From: Desulfatibacillum aliphaticivorans DSM 15576
GTDB lineage: Bacteria > Desulfobacterota > Desulfobacteria > Desulfobacterales > Desulfatibacillaceae
DNA length: 64,000 nt
Direction: 5' to 3'
Assembly (NCBI RefSeq): GCF_000429905.1
Contig: NZ_AUCT01000024.1
Span: 47,476 to 111,475 of the forward strand
The translations under genes were made by a program, and so were the position numbers. Each line of letters begins with the position of its first letter. The first letter of the stretch is position 1. This document shows positions 53,482 through 61,506 of the stretch, piece by piece. The notes under the pieces were generated by a model. The model had not been told where the DNA came from and made no database searches. It saw only the letters and a list, made by a program, of their open reading frames with translations.

Positions 53482-53865
53482 ATGCCAGAAATAAAAGCTA
53501 ATATTTGTTGCGAGTGCGGTGCATGCTGCGCCTATTTTAGGGCCTCCATCTATTGGGGGGAAACCGACGAGGCGACTCCCGGCGGCATCCCCATGGAAAT
53601 GTGCGAAAAACTGAACGATTTTTTTGTGTTCATCAAAGGGACCAACGACGTCCCTCCCCGGTGCTCGGCCCTCATGGGATTCATAGGAAAGTCGGTCCAT
53701 TGCAGCATATACGACAAGCGGGCTTCCGTATGCCGGGAGTTCACGCCTTCCTGGGAAAACGGAGAACCCAACCCCCGCTGCGATAAAGCCCGGGCGGCCC
53801 ACGGCCTGGAGCCCCTGACGCCTAGCCACTGGCCCAAACCGGGAAATTTTCCTAAGGCGGCGTAA
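53482..53865 (+). CDS. YkgJ-family cysteine-cluster protein, short form
   Basis: A 127-residue protein with the YkgJ Cys pattern: NICCECGACCAYFRAS (C at 9, 10, 12, 15, 16), then PPRCSALMGFIGKSVHCSIYDKRASVCREF (given as HCSIYDKRASVCREF) and a last Cys in PNPRCDKARAAHG. It probably binds zinc or an iron-sulfur cluster; no enzyme activity is known. It has a weak RBS and stands alone between the repeat gap and the dehydratase cluster. Confidence 0.8.
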   Translation: MPEIKANICCECGACCAYFRASIYWGETDEATPGGIPMEMCEKLNDFFVFIKGTNDVPPRCSALMGFIGKSVHCSIYDKRASVCREFTPSWENGEPNPRCDKARAAHGLEPLTPSHWPKPGNFPKAA

Positions 53866-53991
53866 AGGGGAGCAGGATCTCCCTGCGTGAATATTTTTGT
53901 CTGAACGCCCGATTGCCTTTAATGCCGGGCCGTTCAGGTTTCATGGGTTGTCCACAGGCGCGTCCGGTCCCGGACGGTGCAAAACAAACCC

Positions 53992-54020
53992 TTGACTCAT
54001 TGCGTCATTTGGGTTATATT
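53992..54020 (+). promoter_or_regulatory. Near-consensus sigma-70 promoter of the dehydratase-type cluster
   Basis: TTGACT (53992-53997), exactly 17 bases, TATATT (54015-54020), about 100 bases before the ATG at 54124. The 7-bp palindrome CGTCCGG/CCGGACG (53961-53976) stands 15 bases upstream. Confidence 0.75.
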
Positions 54021-54039
54021 TTTAACCAATCGGTCAAAA
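54020..54039 (+). promoter_or_regulatory. Near-palindromic operator overlapping the predicted start site
   Basis: TTTTAACCAA and TCGGTCAAAA: one half and the reverse complement of the other match at 8 of 10 positions, and the core ACCAATCGGT resembles TetR-family operators. It lies directly after the -10 box, where binding would block transcription. Confidence 0.55.
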
Positions 54040-54123
54040 CAAGGCCTTAACCAACCAAAATATTTGTTTTTCCTTAATCTTACATTTGTTTATTCAACCG
54101 GCGAAAGCCTCAGGAAGATATCC

Positions 54124-54975
54124 ATGGCGTCAAATTTTGCCCATGTAGAATCGGAAGTCCAGGCGGCCGGCCAAACCGTGCAGGGTCAGCCTGTGGAGGC
54201 CGCCGACATGGCGGTCCTGGCGGACCAGGTGCGGGAATATCTGGTCCAGAGGCGGGAAAACCTGACGGTTTACCCTGACCCCTTGCCCGAACAGGTTTTG
54301 ATCCGGGAGTTCGGATTTTCCGCCAAAGGAAAAGGCAAGCCCGAGGTCATCCTGACGGAAGACGTCCGGGTGGAGTTGGGGCATCCGTCCATAGGGTCTT
54401 TGGCCGCAGTGCTGACGACTTATGACCAAAGTCTTGTCCAGCATGGCTGCATTTCCCTGGTCGGGCCGGAATTGAGGCAGATGAAACCCGGAGGGAGGCA
54501 GGCGTTCGCCCAGATCATCTTTTTGGCTCTGGATCGAAGCGCCATGCCCGACCCCTTTGACCTGGAAAACGCCCAATATCTCATGCACCGGCTTCCCGGC
54601 TATATGGTGCGTTCCGTGCCCGGCAAGCTGTGGGTGCGTGTGGGAAAGGACCGGTTCAACCAAGGCCTGGATCTCCACACCGTGGGTTCGGCCCTTGTCA
54701 AGGCGTATACGGACGACTTTCCTGGCGTGCTGAAGGCGGAAGTCGTCTTTGTGACCACGGGCAAGGAGGACGTCCTCGCTCTGGAGCCTATTGCGACCGA
54801 GGCCAAAGTGCTTTCGGGCCGGCATAAAAAGCTGGTGCTTGGAGTGGACGGATCCATTGAGTGCAGCGAGTTGAATTGCGAGGAATGTGAGGAAAAACCC
54901 GTGTGCGATAACCTGCGCGACGTGGTTGTAAGGCGCCGCAAGCAGAAAAAATCCGGAAAAGCAGCCAAAGCATGA
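54124..54975 (+). CDS. Uncharacterised protein with C-terminal four-cysteine motif, first gene of the dehydratase-type operon
   Basis: A 283-residue soluble protein. Recognisable blocks are VREYLVQRRENLTVYPDPLP, VGPELRQMKPGGRQAFAQII and FPGVLKAEVVFVTTGKEDVL. The end carries CSELNCEECEEKPVCDNL (Cys at about 247, 252, 255, 261), then a basic tail. That Cys cluster suggests a metal or Fe-S site. Together with the adjacent CooC-like ATPase it faintly recalls proteins linked to CO dehydrogenase/acetyl-CoA synthase, but I cannot assign it. ATG 54124 (AGGAAG upstream) is chosen over an upstream extension to 53977 that crosses the promoter. It overlaps the next gene by ATGA. Confidence 0.75.
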   Translation: MASNFAHVESEVQAAGQTVQGQPVEAADMAVLADQVREYLVQRRENLTVYPDPLPEQVLIREFGFSAKGKGKPEVILTEDVRVELGHPSIGSLAAVLTTYDQSLVQHGCISLVGPELRQMKPGGRQAFAQIIFLALDRSAMPDPFDLENAQYLMHRLPGYMVRSVPGKLWVRVGKDRFNQGLDLHTVGSALVKAYTDDFPGVLKAEVVFVTTGKEDVLALEPIATEAKVLSGRHKKLVLGVDGSIECSELNCEECEEKPVCDNLRDVVVRRRKQKKSGKAAKA

Positions 54976-55727
54976 CTCACACAGTGAATAACGCCAAACC
55001 CATATTTTCCGTGTGCGGAAAAGGCGGCGTGGGTAAAACCGCCGTTTCCGCCCTCATGGCCCGGGCCTTTTTGGAGTTGGGCCCGCGCCCCGTACTGCTG
55101 ATCGACGCAGACCCGGCGGGCGGACTGGTTTCGGCTGTCGGTGAAAAAGCGGATAAAACCCTTGCCGGGGCCCGGGATCAACTCATCTCCACGGCGCGCG
55201 GCGCTGGGGATGCGGAAAAAACGCGTCTCGCCCAGAACCTGGATTATCTGGTCATGGAAGCCCTGGTGGAGGGACCGGGCTACTCGCTGCTGGCCATGGG
55301 ACGCATGGAGGCCAAGGGCTGCTTTTGCCCGGCCAATACCCTTTTGAGGGAGGCTATCGACCTTTTGGCCGAGCCCTTCGCCATGGTGCTCATTGACGCG
55401 GAAGCGGGCCTGGAGCAGATCGCCAGGCAGGTGACCCGCCGCGTGACCAGGGTCATCGCCTTGTCCGACGGGTCCTCCCGCAGCGTCCAAACCATAGATT
55501 TGATAACCCAGATGGTGGATCCCTCCATCATGGGGGTCATCGGCAACCGGGTCGATAGGGTGGACGACCTGGACCTGCCCCCGGACGTGGAATTTTTGGG
55601 GATTATCCCTGAGGACGATCAGGTGCGCGTCTTTGACAGGCAAGGCCGCTCCCTGTGGGATTTGCCGTCTGACAATCCGGCCTTGACAGCCGCTATGGCC
55701 GTCGCGGAAAAGCTCATCAACCCATAA
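54972..55727 (+). CDS. CooC-like MinD/ParA-type ATPase
   Basis: A 251-residue P-loop ATPase. The deviant Walker A is CGKGGVGKTAVSALMA (15-30), VLLIDADPAGGL (~45) is Walker A', and MVLIDAEAGLEQ (~140) is Walker B-like. KGCFCPANTLLR (~115) contains the CxC pair typical of CooC, which matures the nickel site of CO dehydrogenase. In this setting a role in metal-cluster assembly or ATP-driven electron activation for the dehydratase/reductase subunits is plausible. The ATG overlaps the previous stop. No CO dehydrogenase gene is in the window. Confidence 0.82.
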   Translation: MTHTVNNAKPIFSVCGKGGVGKTAVSALMARAFLELGPRPVLLIDADPAGGLVSAVGEKADKTLAGARDQLISTARGAGDAEKTRLAQNLDYLVMEALVEGPGYSLLAMGRMEAKGCFCPANTLLREAIDLLAEPFAMVLIDAEAGLEQIARQVTRRVTRVIALSDGSSRSVQTIDLITQMVDPSIMGVIGNRVDRVDDLDLPPDVEFLGIIPEDDQVRVFDRQGRSLWDLPSDNPALTAAMAVAEKLINP

Positions 55728-55744
55728 TCATTTCGAGGCCTTGT

Positions 55745-56875
55745 ATGAACCAAGCAGTCATACCGGACTTTTTTCGCCAAATTCTTGACCAACCGGTAAA
55801 TAATCTGGTTGATCAGGCGCAAGAGCAGGGAAAAAAAGCCATTGCGTACACGTGCAGCTACGTCCCCCAGCCGCTCCTTTCCCTGGACGGGGTGTTTCCC
55901 ATCCGGGTGCGGGCTCCGGGGGTGGTGGGAACGCCCATGGCCGACACCTATCTGTCGTCGGTGATTTGCTCTTACACCCGCAGCGTTTTGGAACTGGCCC
56001 TGGAGTGGGCTTTTGACTCTCTGGACGGCTGGGTGTTCGCCGCAAGCTGCGACCATCTCAGACGCTTATACGACAACCTGGATTATTTGAACAAACCGGC
56101 TTTCAACCACATGATCGACATGCCCCACCGAGGGGGGGCGGCCGCGGAAAAGTGGCTTACCGAGGAGTACAAGTCGTTGGGCGCGGCCCTGGCCGAATCG
56201 TTCGGGGTGGACGCAAGCCCCCAGGCTTTGTCCCGGTCCATCAAGGAGCACAACGCCTATCTTTCGGTCATGCGGGAAATCAGCAAAATGCGCAAACAGG
56301 ACAACCCGCCCGTGACCGGCGCTATGTTCCAAACCTTGCTGGCCGCGTCAACCAGTGCGCCCAAGGATATGGTCATGGACGAGCTGAAAGCCCTGCTTGC
56401 CAGGCTTAGGGAGAGTAATGAAGGGAAGCCTTACAGAGCCAGGGTGCTTTTGGCGGGAAGCCACTGCGACGATCCCGGATACATTGACGTCATCGAAAAA
56501 ACAGGTGGTCTGGTGGTCGCCGAGCGCACCTGCACCGGCTCCATCCCGGCTCTGGCCCCCATTCCCGAAAACGACGCTCCCTACGAAACTCTCGCCGGGC
56601 AGGCCTTGGCCAATATCAGTTGCCCGCGCATGATGGAGTCGTTTCAGGCCCGGGTGGATGAAATTCTGGAAGCGGTGGAGGAATATCGGGCGGACGGGGT
56701 GGTTTTGCAGACCATGAAATTCTGCGACACCTGGGGCGTGGAGTCCGGCCCCATGGTCCAGGAATTGCGCAAGGCCGGGGTCCCCATTTTAAAACTGGAA
56801 CGGGAATACACCATGTCCAGCGAAGGGCAGTTGCAAACCCGCATCCAGGCGTTTTTGGAGAGCATGGGAAAATGA
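55745..56875 (+). CDS. 2-hydroxyacyl-CoA dehydratase / benzoyl-CoA reductase family subunit (HgdB/BcrB fold), smaller
   Basis: A 376-residue member of the HgdB-like family whose subunits hold [4Fe-4S] clusters for radical dehydration or ring reduction. Conserved Cys occur in IAYTCSYVPQPLL (~36), VFAASCDHLRRLYDN (~100) and QTMKFCDTWGVESGP (~325), with ERTCTGSIPA between. It overlaps the next gene (ATGA), which supplies the partner subunit. Radical systems of this type need the activase encoded two genes later. Whether it acts on a 2-hydroxyacyl-CoA, an aromatic acyl-CoA or something else cannot be told from sequence. Confidence 0.88.
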   Translation: MNQAVIPDFFRQILDQPVNNLVDQAQEQGKKAIAYTCSYVPQPLLSLDGVFPIRVRAPGVVGTPMADTYLSSVICSYTRSVLELALEWAFDSLDGWVFAASCDHLRRLYDNLDYLNKPAFNHMIDMPHRGGAAAEKWLTEEYKSLGAALAESFGVDASPQALSRSIKEHNAYLSVMREISKMRKQDNPPVTGAMFQTLLAASTSAPKDMVMDELKALLARLRESNEGKPYRARVLLAGSHCDDPGYIDVIEKTGGLVVAERTCTGSIPALAPIPENDAPYETLAGQALANISCPRMMESFQARVDEILEAVEEYRADGVVLQTMKFCDTWGVESGPMVQELRKAGVPILKLEREYTMSSEGQLQTRIQAFLESMGK

Positions 56876-58290
56876 GACTTCAAGATCTGAAAAAAGCGGA
56901 CGCAAGTTGGAAGGATAAGGCGGTTCACGCCCGATACCGGGTGGAATCCATAGGCTCCCTGGCGCGCCTGTTAAGGCACGGGCCGGGCAAGATGGCGGAG
57001 ATTTTTCGGTGGGACTGGCTGAGGACTTTGGCGGGAGCTTCCAACCTGTTGGATATGGCGGTCTACACCCGCACCGGCCGGTATCGGGAGGCCAGCGCCT
57101 ATGCCTTGGCTGAGGTGATCGGCGGCATCGGCGACCTCATCGACTCCATTTGCGCCGCCCCGGACCGGGTGGTCATCCACGAGGATCTGGTGCCGTCGGA
57201 AATTTTTCGCGGCATGGGCCTGGCCCCGTTCATGGCCGAGGTGATCGGCATCGCCGTACCTTTGGTAAAAGCGGATTGGGCGGAGAAATACATCGACATC
57301 GCGGAAAACGAGGGCACGCCCCCGGATACCTGCAGCCTGCCCAAATGCACCATGGGCGTGGCTTTGGACGGCCAGTTCCCCAAAAGCGCGGCCATTGTCA
57401 CCTCCAACATGCCCTGCGACGGCGGCATGGCGTCGTACACCATCCTGGAGAGGGAGTTGAAATCCCCCTGTTTCCGGCTGGACATCCCGTACAACTTCTA
57501 CAACGACCGGGCCATCGACTATTTTGTCTCGGAGCTCAAACGCATGATCGCCTGGCTGGAGGAGCACACCCCCGGCCGTATGGACTGGGACCGGCTGAAA
57601 GAGGTTTGCATTGAAAGAAACAAGGCCATGGAGCATGAGCTGGAAATCTGGGAGCTGATTCGCCAGAAGCCTGCGCCCATGGCCGGGGAAGCCATCTGGC
57701 TGGCCCAGCTCATTCATATGGTGGCGACCCCAGGCTCGCCTCGGGCCACCCGCACCATGAAAAACATTTTAAAGCGCACCAAAAAAATCATGGAAAACGG
57801 AGGGGGGGCCCTGCCGGAAGAGCGCTACCGGGCGGTTTTGTGGAATCCCCCCACCCTGGTGTTTCCGGAATTATTCGTCTGGGCCGAGCAGCAATACGGC
57901 GTCGCCTTGTTGGCGGATATGCTGACCTATCATCGCCATCCGTTCATTGACGTCTCCAGCCCGGACTCCATGCTCCGCAGCCTGGCCCAGATTATTGTGG
58001 AAGGCCCCATGGCCCGTCACACCCGGGGGCCAGCGGAGAATTTTTTCGACGATCTGTTTTACCTTTACGAATATTTTTCCCTGGACATGATCTGGATGGC
58101 CGGACACATCGGGTGCAAAAACACCATGGCCTTGAACGGCATGTTTCGGGAGCGGTGCCGGGAGCGGGAAATCCCGTTATTCATCATGAATTACGATCTT
58201 TCGGACACGCGGGTGGTATCGCCCGTTGATATGAAAAAGCAGGCCGAGGCTTTTATGGAAACGGTCATGAAGGCCGAGCCGCTGCTTTGA
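56872..58290 (+). CDS. 2-hydroxyacyl-CoA dehydratase / benzoyl-CoA reductase family subunit, larger
   Basis: A 472-residue protein of the same superfamily as the preceding subunit, sized like the catalytic-type partner. Cys motifs occur in PDTCSLPKCTMGVALDG (~155), SNMPCDGGMASYTI (~182), SPCFRLDIPYNFYNDR and WMAGHIGCKNTMAL (~415), the last matching the conserved HxGC region near the C-terminus. It overlaps the smaller subunit by 4 bases. Together with the smaller subunit and the activase it forms a complete radical two-component system. Confidence 0.88.
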   Translation: MRLQDLKKADASWKDKAVHARYRVESIGSLARLLRHGPGKMAEIFRWDWLRTLAGASNLLDMAVYTRTGRYREASAYALAEVIGGIGDLIDSICAAPDRVVIHEDLVPSEIFRGMGLAPFMAEVIGIAVPLVKADWAEKYIDIAENEGTPPDTCSLPKCTMGVALDGQFPKSAAIVTSNMPCDGGMASYTILERELKSPCFRLDIPYNFYNDRAIDYFVSELKRMIAWLEEHTPGRMDWDRLKEVCIERNKAMEHELEIWELIRQKPAPMAGEAIWLAQLIHMVATPGSPRATRTMKNILKRTKKIMENGGGALPEERYRAVLWNPPTLVFPELFVWAEQQYGVALLADMLTYHRHPFIDVSSPDSMLRSLAQIIVEGPMARHTRGPAENFFDDLFYLYEYFSLDMIWMAGHIGCKNTMALNGMFRERCREREIPLFIMNYDLSDTRVVSPVDMKKQAEAFMETVMKAEPLL

Positions 58291-58315
58291 TTTTATGATT
58301 TCTTCGGGGGGAATT

Positions 58316-59107
58316 ATGGCCAAGTATTACGGAGGGTGCGACCTGGGCTCGACAACGGGCAAGGCGGTTATTTTAAAGGACGGAGAGATTGTCGCTACCG
58401 CCTGCATCAGAAGCAAAATCGACCCGGTGGAGACAGGCCGCGAGGTGTTGAATCTGGCGATCCAACAAATTGACGATCTGGAAAAGGTGGAGGATTTGGA
58501 GAAGCTGGTGGGCACGGGCTACGGCCGGAACGAAGTGCCTTTTGCGGACGAAAACGTCTCGGAAATCACCTGCCACGCCGTGGGCGCCCATTTTTGCGAC
58601 AACAATATCCGCACCATTGTGGACGTGGGCGGCCAGGACATCAAGGCCATCGCCCTGTCGGATACGGGCAGCGTGCTGGAATTCGCCATGAACGACAAAT
58701 GCGCGGCGGGCACGGGCAGATTTTACGAGGCCGTGGTGCGCACCTTCGACCTGTCTTTGGACGAGTTCTCAGCATTATCCCTGAAGGCGAAAAAAATCGT
58801 GCCGGTCACGTCCCAGTGCACGGTGTTCGCCGAAAGCGAACTGGTGAGCCTGTTGTACAAGCGAAACTCCCCGGCGGACATCGCGGCCGGCGTGCAATTA
58901 TCCGTGGCCAAACGGGTTTTCACCCTGGCCCGCCGCGTGGGCGTGAAGCCTGGCGTGACCGTCACCGGGGGATGCTCCAAAAATATAGGGTTGGTCAAAG
59001 CCTTGGAAAAAACATTGAGAACGCCGATCTCTTTGCTCTCTACGGATCCCCAACTCACGGGGGCCCTGGGAGCCGCCGTCCTGGCCTCCCGCAATGGATC
59101 AGGCTAG
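58316..59107 (+). CDS. ATP-dependent activase of the BadF/BadG/HgdC family
   Basis: A 263-residue ASKHA-fold ATPase that feeds single low-potential electrons to dehydratase/reductase subunits. It has GGCDLGSTTGKAVILKDGE (phosphate-1), GTGYGRNEVPFADENV, VDVGGQDIKAIAL (phosphate-2), FAMNDKCAAGTGRF (~125; Cys ligand of the bridging [4Fe-4S]) and VTSQCTVFAESELVSLL (~165; second Cys), then GGCSKN. ATG 58316 follows GGGGGGAA; a frame to 58295 is not needed. It is 25 bases after the large subunit, completing the operon. Confidence 0.95.
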   Translation: MAKYYGGCDLGSTTGKAVILKDGEIVATACIRSKIDPVETGREVLNLAIQQIDDLEKVEDLEKLVGTGYGRNEVPFADENVSEITCHAVGAHFCDNNIRTIVDVGGQDIKAIALSDTGSVLEFAMNDKCAAGTGRFYEAVVRTFDLSLDEFSALSLKAKKIVPVTSQCTVFAESELVSLLYKRNSPADIAAGVQLSVAKRVFTLARRVGVKPGVTVTGGCSKNIGLVKALEKTLRTPISLLSTDPQLTGALGAAVLASRNGSG

Positions 59108-59238
59108 GCGCGTGTTGTGGGGCGATAGCGTCCTTCCCTCCCCCCTTGGGAAGGGCGTTATTGCTTTATATCATAGGTTTTAATGGACTTTCATTCCGTT
59201 TTCGGTTTACACCTCAGGGCAGGAGGAAACCGAAACCC

Positions 59239-60432
59239 ATGCCCGAAAAAGCGCCCTTTCCGGTCCAGGCCTTCAGGCCCATTCTTGTTTGCATCATTGG
59301 CATGCTTGCGGTGTCCTGCGTGTTTATGACCCAAGCCATCTTCCTGGAGTTGGCCCAAAGCCTCCAGGTGGAGGAAACCCGGGCTCGCCTGAGCTTCAGC
59401 TTTACGTCCCTGTTTTACGGGCTTTCCTTTTTGCTGGTCGGCCCTATTGCAGACAGGGTTCATCAGCCTCGTATGGCTTTCGGCGGCGCCGTGTTTCTGG
59501 CCCTGGCAGTACTCGCGGCCTCCTTTGTGCACGATTTCCAGCTATTCCTGGTTCTCATGGCCGCGGTCGGCATGGGCGCCTCAGCCATTCCGGCCTCCAT
59601 GTTTCCGTATATGGTGCACACCGCTCCCCCGGAGCGCATGGGCGCCTTTGTAGGCATGCTGCTGGCCTTCGCCACCATCGGGGTGATCGTGGGGCGCCTT
59701 GTTGTGGGGCTCATGACTTCCTGGTGGGGATGGGAGGTTGCGTTTCGGGTTATGGCGGGAATCGTCCTGGCCTGCGGAATTTGCGTGCTTGCGTTTTTGC
59801 CCAAGCCGGAGATGGAGCTGCCCGCCGATGGCTCCGGTTTTTTCCGGCTGCTGCTAAAGCCCTTCCAGCTCATGGCCCAGCCGAAAATCATCACCCTGCT
59901 TTTCACGGGGTTTTTATTGTTTTTTGGATTTATGGGGATGGTGACCTTCCTGACTTACAGGCTGGCCCAGCCGCCCTTTTTTTATACAGCCAGGGAAATA
60001 GGGCTGGTCAGCCTGGCCGGGCTTACCTCCCTGCTGGGCGCGCCCCTGTCCGGGGCGTTTTCCCAAAAATTCGGCTGGTACAAGGTGGCTGTTTTCGGCG
60101 TGAGCTTATGTTTGATTTCCCTTCAACTCATGGGATGGACGGCGTCCCTGACGCCTGTTGTCATCGGCATCCTCATGGTCTTTTTAGGGGTGTATGGCGC
60201 CCAGCCGTCCATTTTTCTGGAAATCAGCCAATCCGTCCCCATAGACAGCACGGGCTGCGCCAGCTCCATGTACATCTTGTTTTGCATAGGCGGAGGCAGC
60301 ATGGCTGCAACCCTGTTAGGGCCTGTCTGGAACGCCTGGGGCTGGACCGGCGTCACCCTGGCCTGCACGGCGTCCCTGACGGCGTCCCTGGCCATGGCCG
60401 CCCTGGCGTATAGGCGGCGGTCCGCAAGATAA
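59239..60432 (+). CDS. Major facilitator superfamily transporter
   Basis: A 397-residue membrane protein with about twelve hydrophobic segments. The loop motif LVGPIADRVHQPRMAFGGAV (MFS signature A type) lies after the second helix (~70). AGGAGGAAAC precedes ATG 59239; the much longer frame upstream to 58594 overlaps the activase gene and is not used. An imperfect hairpin CCTTCCC/GGGAAGG (59132-59154) separates it from the activase. Likely an organic acid or acyl-compound carrier serving the cluster, but the substrate is unknown. Confidence 0.88.
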   Translation: MPEKAPFPVQAFRPILVCIIGMLAVSCVFMTQAIFLELAQSLQVEETRARLSFSFTSLFYGLSFLLVGPIADRVHQPRMAFGGAVFLALAVLAASFVHDFQLFLVLMAAVGMGASAIPASMFPYMVHTAPPERMGAFVGMLLAFATIGVIVGRLVVGLMTSWWGWEVAFRVMAGIVLACGICVLAFLPKPEMELPADGSGFFRLLLKPFQLMAQPKIITLLFTGFLLFFGFMGMVTFLTYRLAQPPFFYTAREIGLVSLAGLTSLLGAPLSGAFSQKFGWYKVAVFGVSLCLISLQLMGWTASLTPVVIGILMVFLGVYGAQPSIFLEISQSVPIDSTGCASSMYILFCIGGGSMAATLLGPVWNAWGWTGVTLACTASLTASLAMAALAYRRRSAR

Positions 60433-60494
60433 GCCTGATAAAAATTATATGTGCGCAGGTTCATCCAACATTCATGGCCATTGCAAAAATTGAA

Positions 60495-61274
60495 TTACTT
60501 GGTCTTCCAGCTTGGATCCCTTTTTTCCAAAAAGGCGCTGACGCCTTCCTTGGCTTCGGGCGAGGCGCATAGCTGGGCGAAAGCCCGGTCCATGAACTTG
60601 AACTGCTCCATGTAGCTCATGTCTTCGGAGGCGTAATAGGAGGTCTTGGCGTTGGCTACGGCCACGGGGCTCCGCTGCGCCAAAGACGCGGCCCACTCCC
60701 GGGCCAGTTCGTTCAGCTCGTCCGAAGGGACGACCCGGTTGTACAATCCCATTTCCAAAGCGCGTGTGGGGCTGAGCAACTCCCCGAACAACAGCATTTC
60801 CAGGGCGTGCTTGCGGCCCAGAGATTTCGACACCGGAATGACCGGCCCCACGCAGTTGAGGCCCACGTTTATGGCGGTCAGGCCGATCTTCGCCCTTTCC
60901 GAGGCGATGGCCAGATCGCACGCGGCGACCAGCCCCGCGCCGATGGCCGCGGCTGCGCCGTTCACCTTGGCGATGACGGGCTTGCTCATTTGGCTGATGT
61001 AGGCCAGGGAGTCTTCCATGTGGGTGATCCACTTTTCATATTCCGCCTCGGTCTTGCCTTCGTATCCCGTCAGGTCGATCCCCGCGCAAAAAGCCCGGCC
61101 CGCGCCGGTTACCATCACCACCCGGACAGAGGAATCCTTTTCCATTTCCTCCAGAGCCTGGCGCAGCTCCCCGGCAAGGTCCCAACTGAAGGTGTTCAAC
61201 TGATCGGGACGATTCAAGGTAATCATCCCCACAAAGTCTTCTCCGATTTCCGTAATGATCGTATTGTAGGACAT
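60495..61274 (-). CDS. Enoyl-CoA hydratase/isomerase (crotonase) family protein lacking one usual catalytic Glu
   Basis: A 259-residue crotonase-fold protein. GRAFCAGIDLTGYE (~60) is the first oxyanion-hole part, and AKVNGAAAAIGAGLVAACDL the second (~102). In classical hydratases the next strand reads PE(I/V), with the Glu as first catalytic acid/base; here it is LTAINVGL, putting Ala134 there. The second Glu in RKHALEMLLFG (Glu159) is kept. It may therefore be an isomerase, decarboxylase, hydrolase or other crotonase reaction. It starts at ATG 61274 and is convergent with the MFS gene. Confidence 0.88.
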   Translation of the reverse strand: MSYNTIITEIGEDFVGMITLNRPDQLNTFSWDLAGELRQALEEMEKDSSVRVVMVTGAGRAFCAGIDLTGYEGKTEAEYEKWITHMEDSLAYISQMSKPVIAKVNGAAAAIGAGLVAACDLAIASERAKIGLTAINVGLNCVGPVIPVSKSLGRKHALEMLLFGELLSPTRALEMGLYNRVVPSDELNELAREWAASLAQRSPVAVANAKTSYYASEDMSYMEQFKFMDRAFAQLCASPEAKEGVSAFLEKRDPSWKTK

Positions 61275-61506
61275 GAGGCCTCCTGATTGCGTCTGGTGAT
61301 GGGGTTAGAGGGAGAGATGCTGCATGATGCATACAATCTAACAACCCTTTTCGTCCGACTGCAACAAAAAGATTTGGCCCGCCTCGAAAGCGGAGAAAGC
61401 ATTTTCGTCTTGCCATTTTGTCCGTATTGAGGCAAAGCTGCTTGAAGGAGGCGGGGAAGGCGCGCCTTATTTCGCATTAACCGTTTGTTTTTAGAGGATT
61501 TGTACC

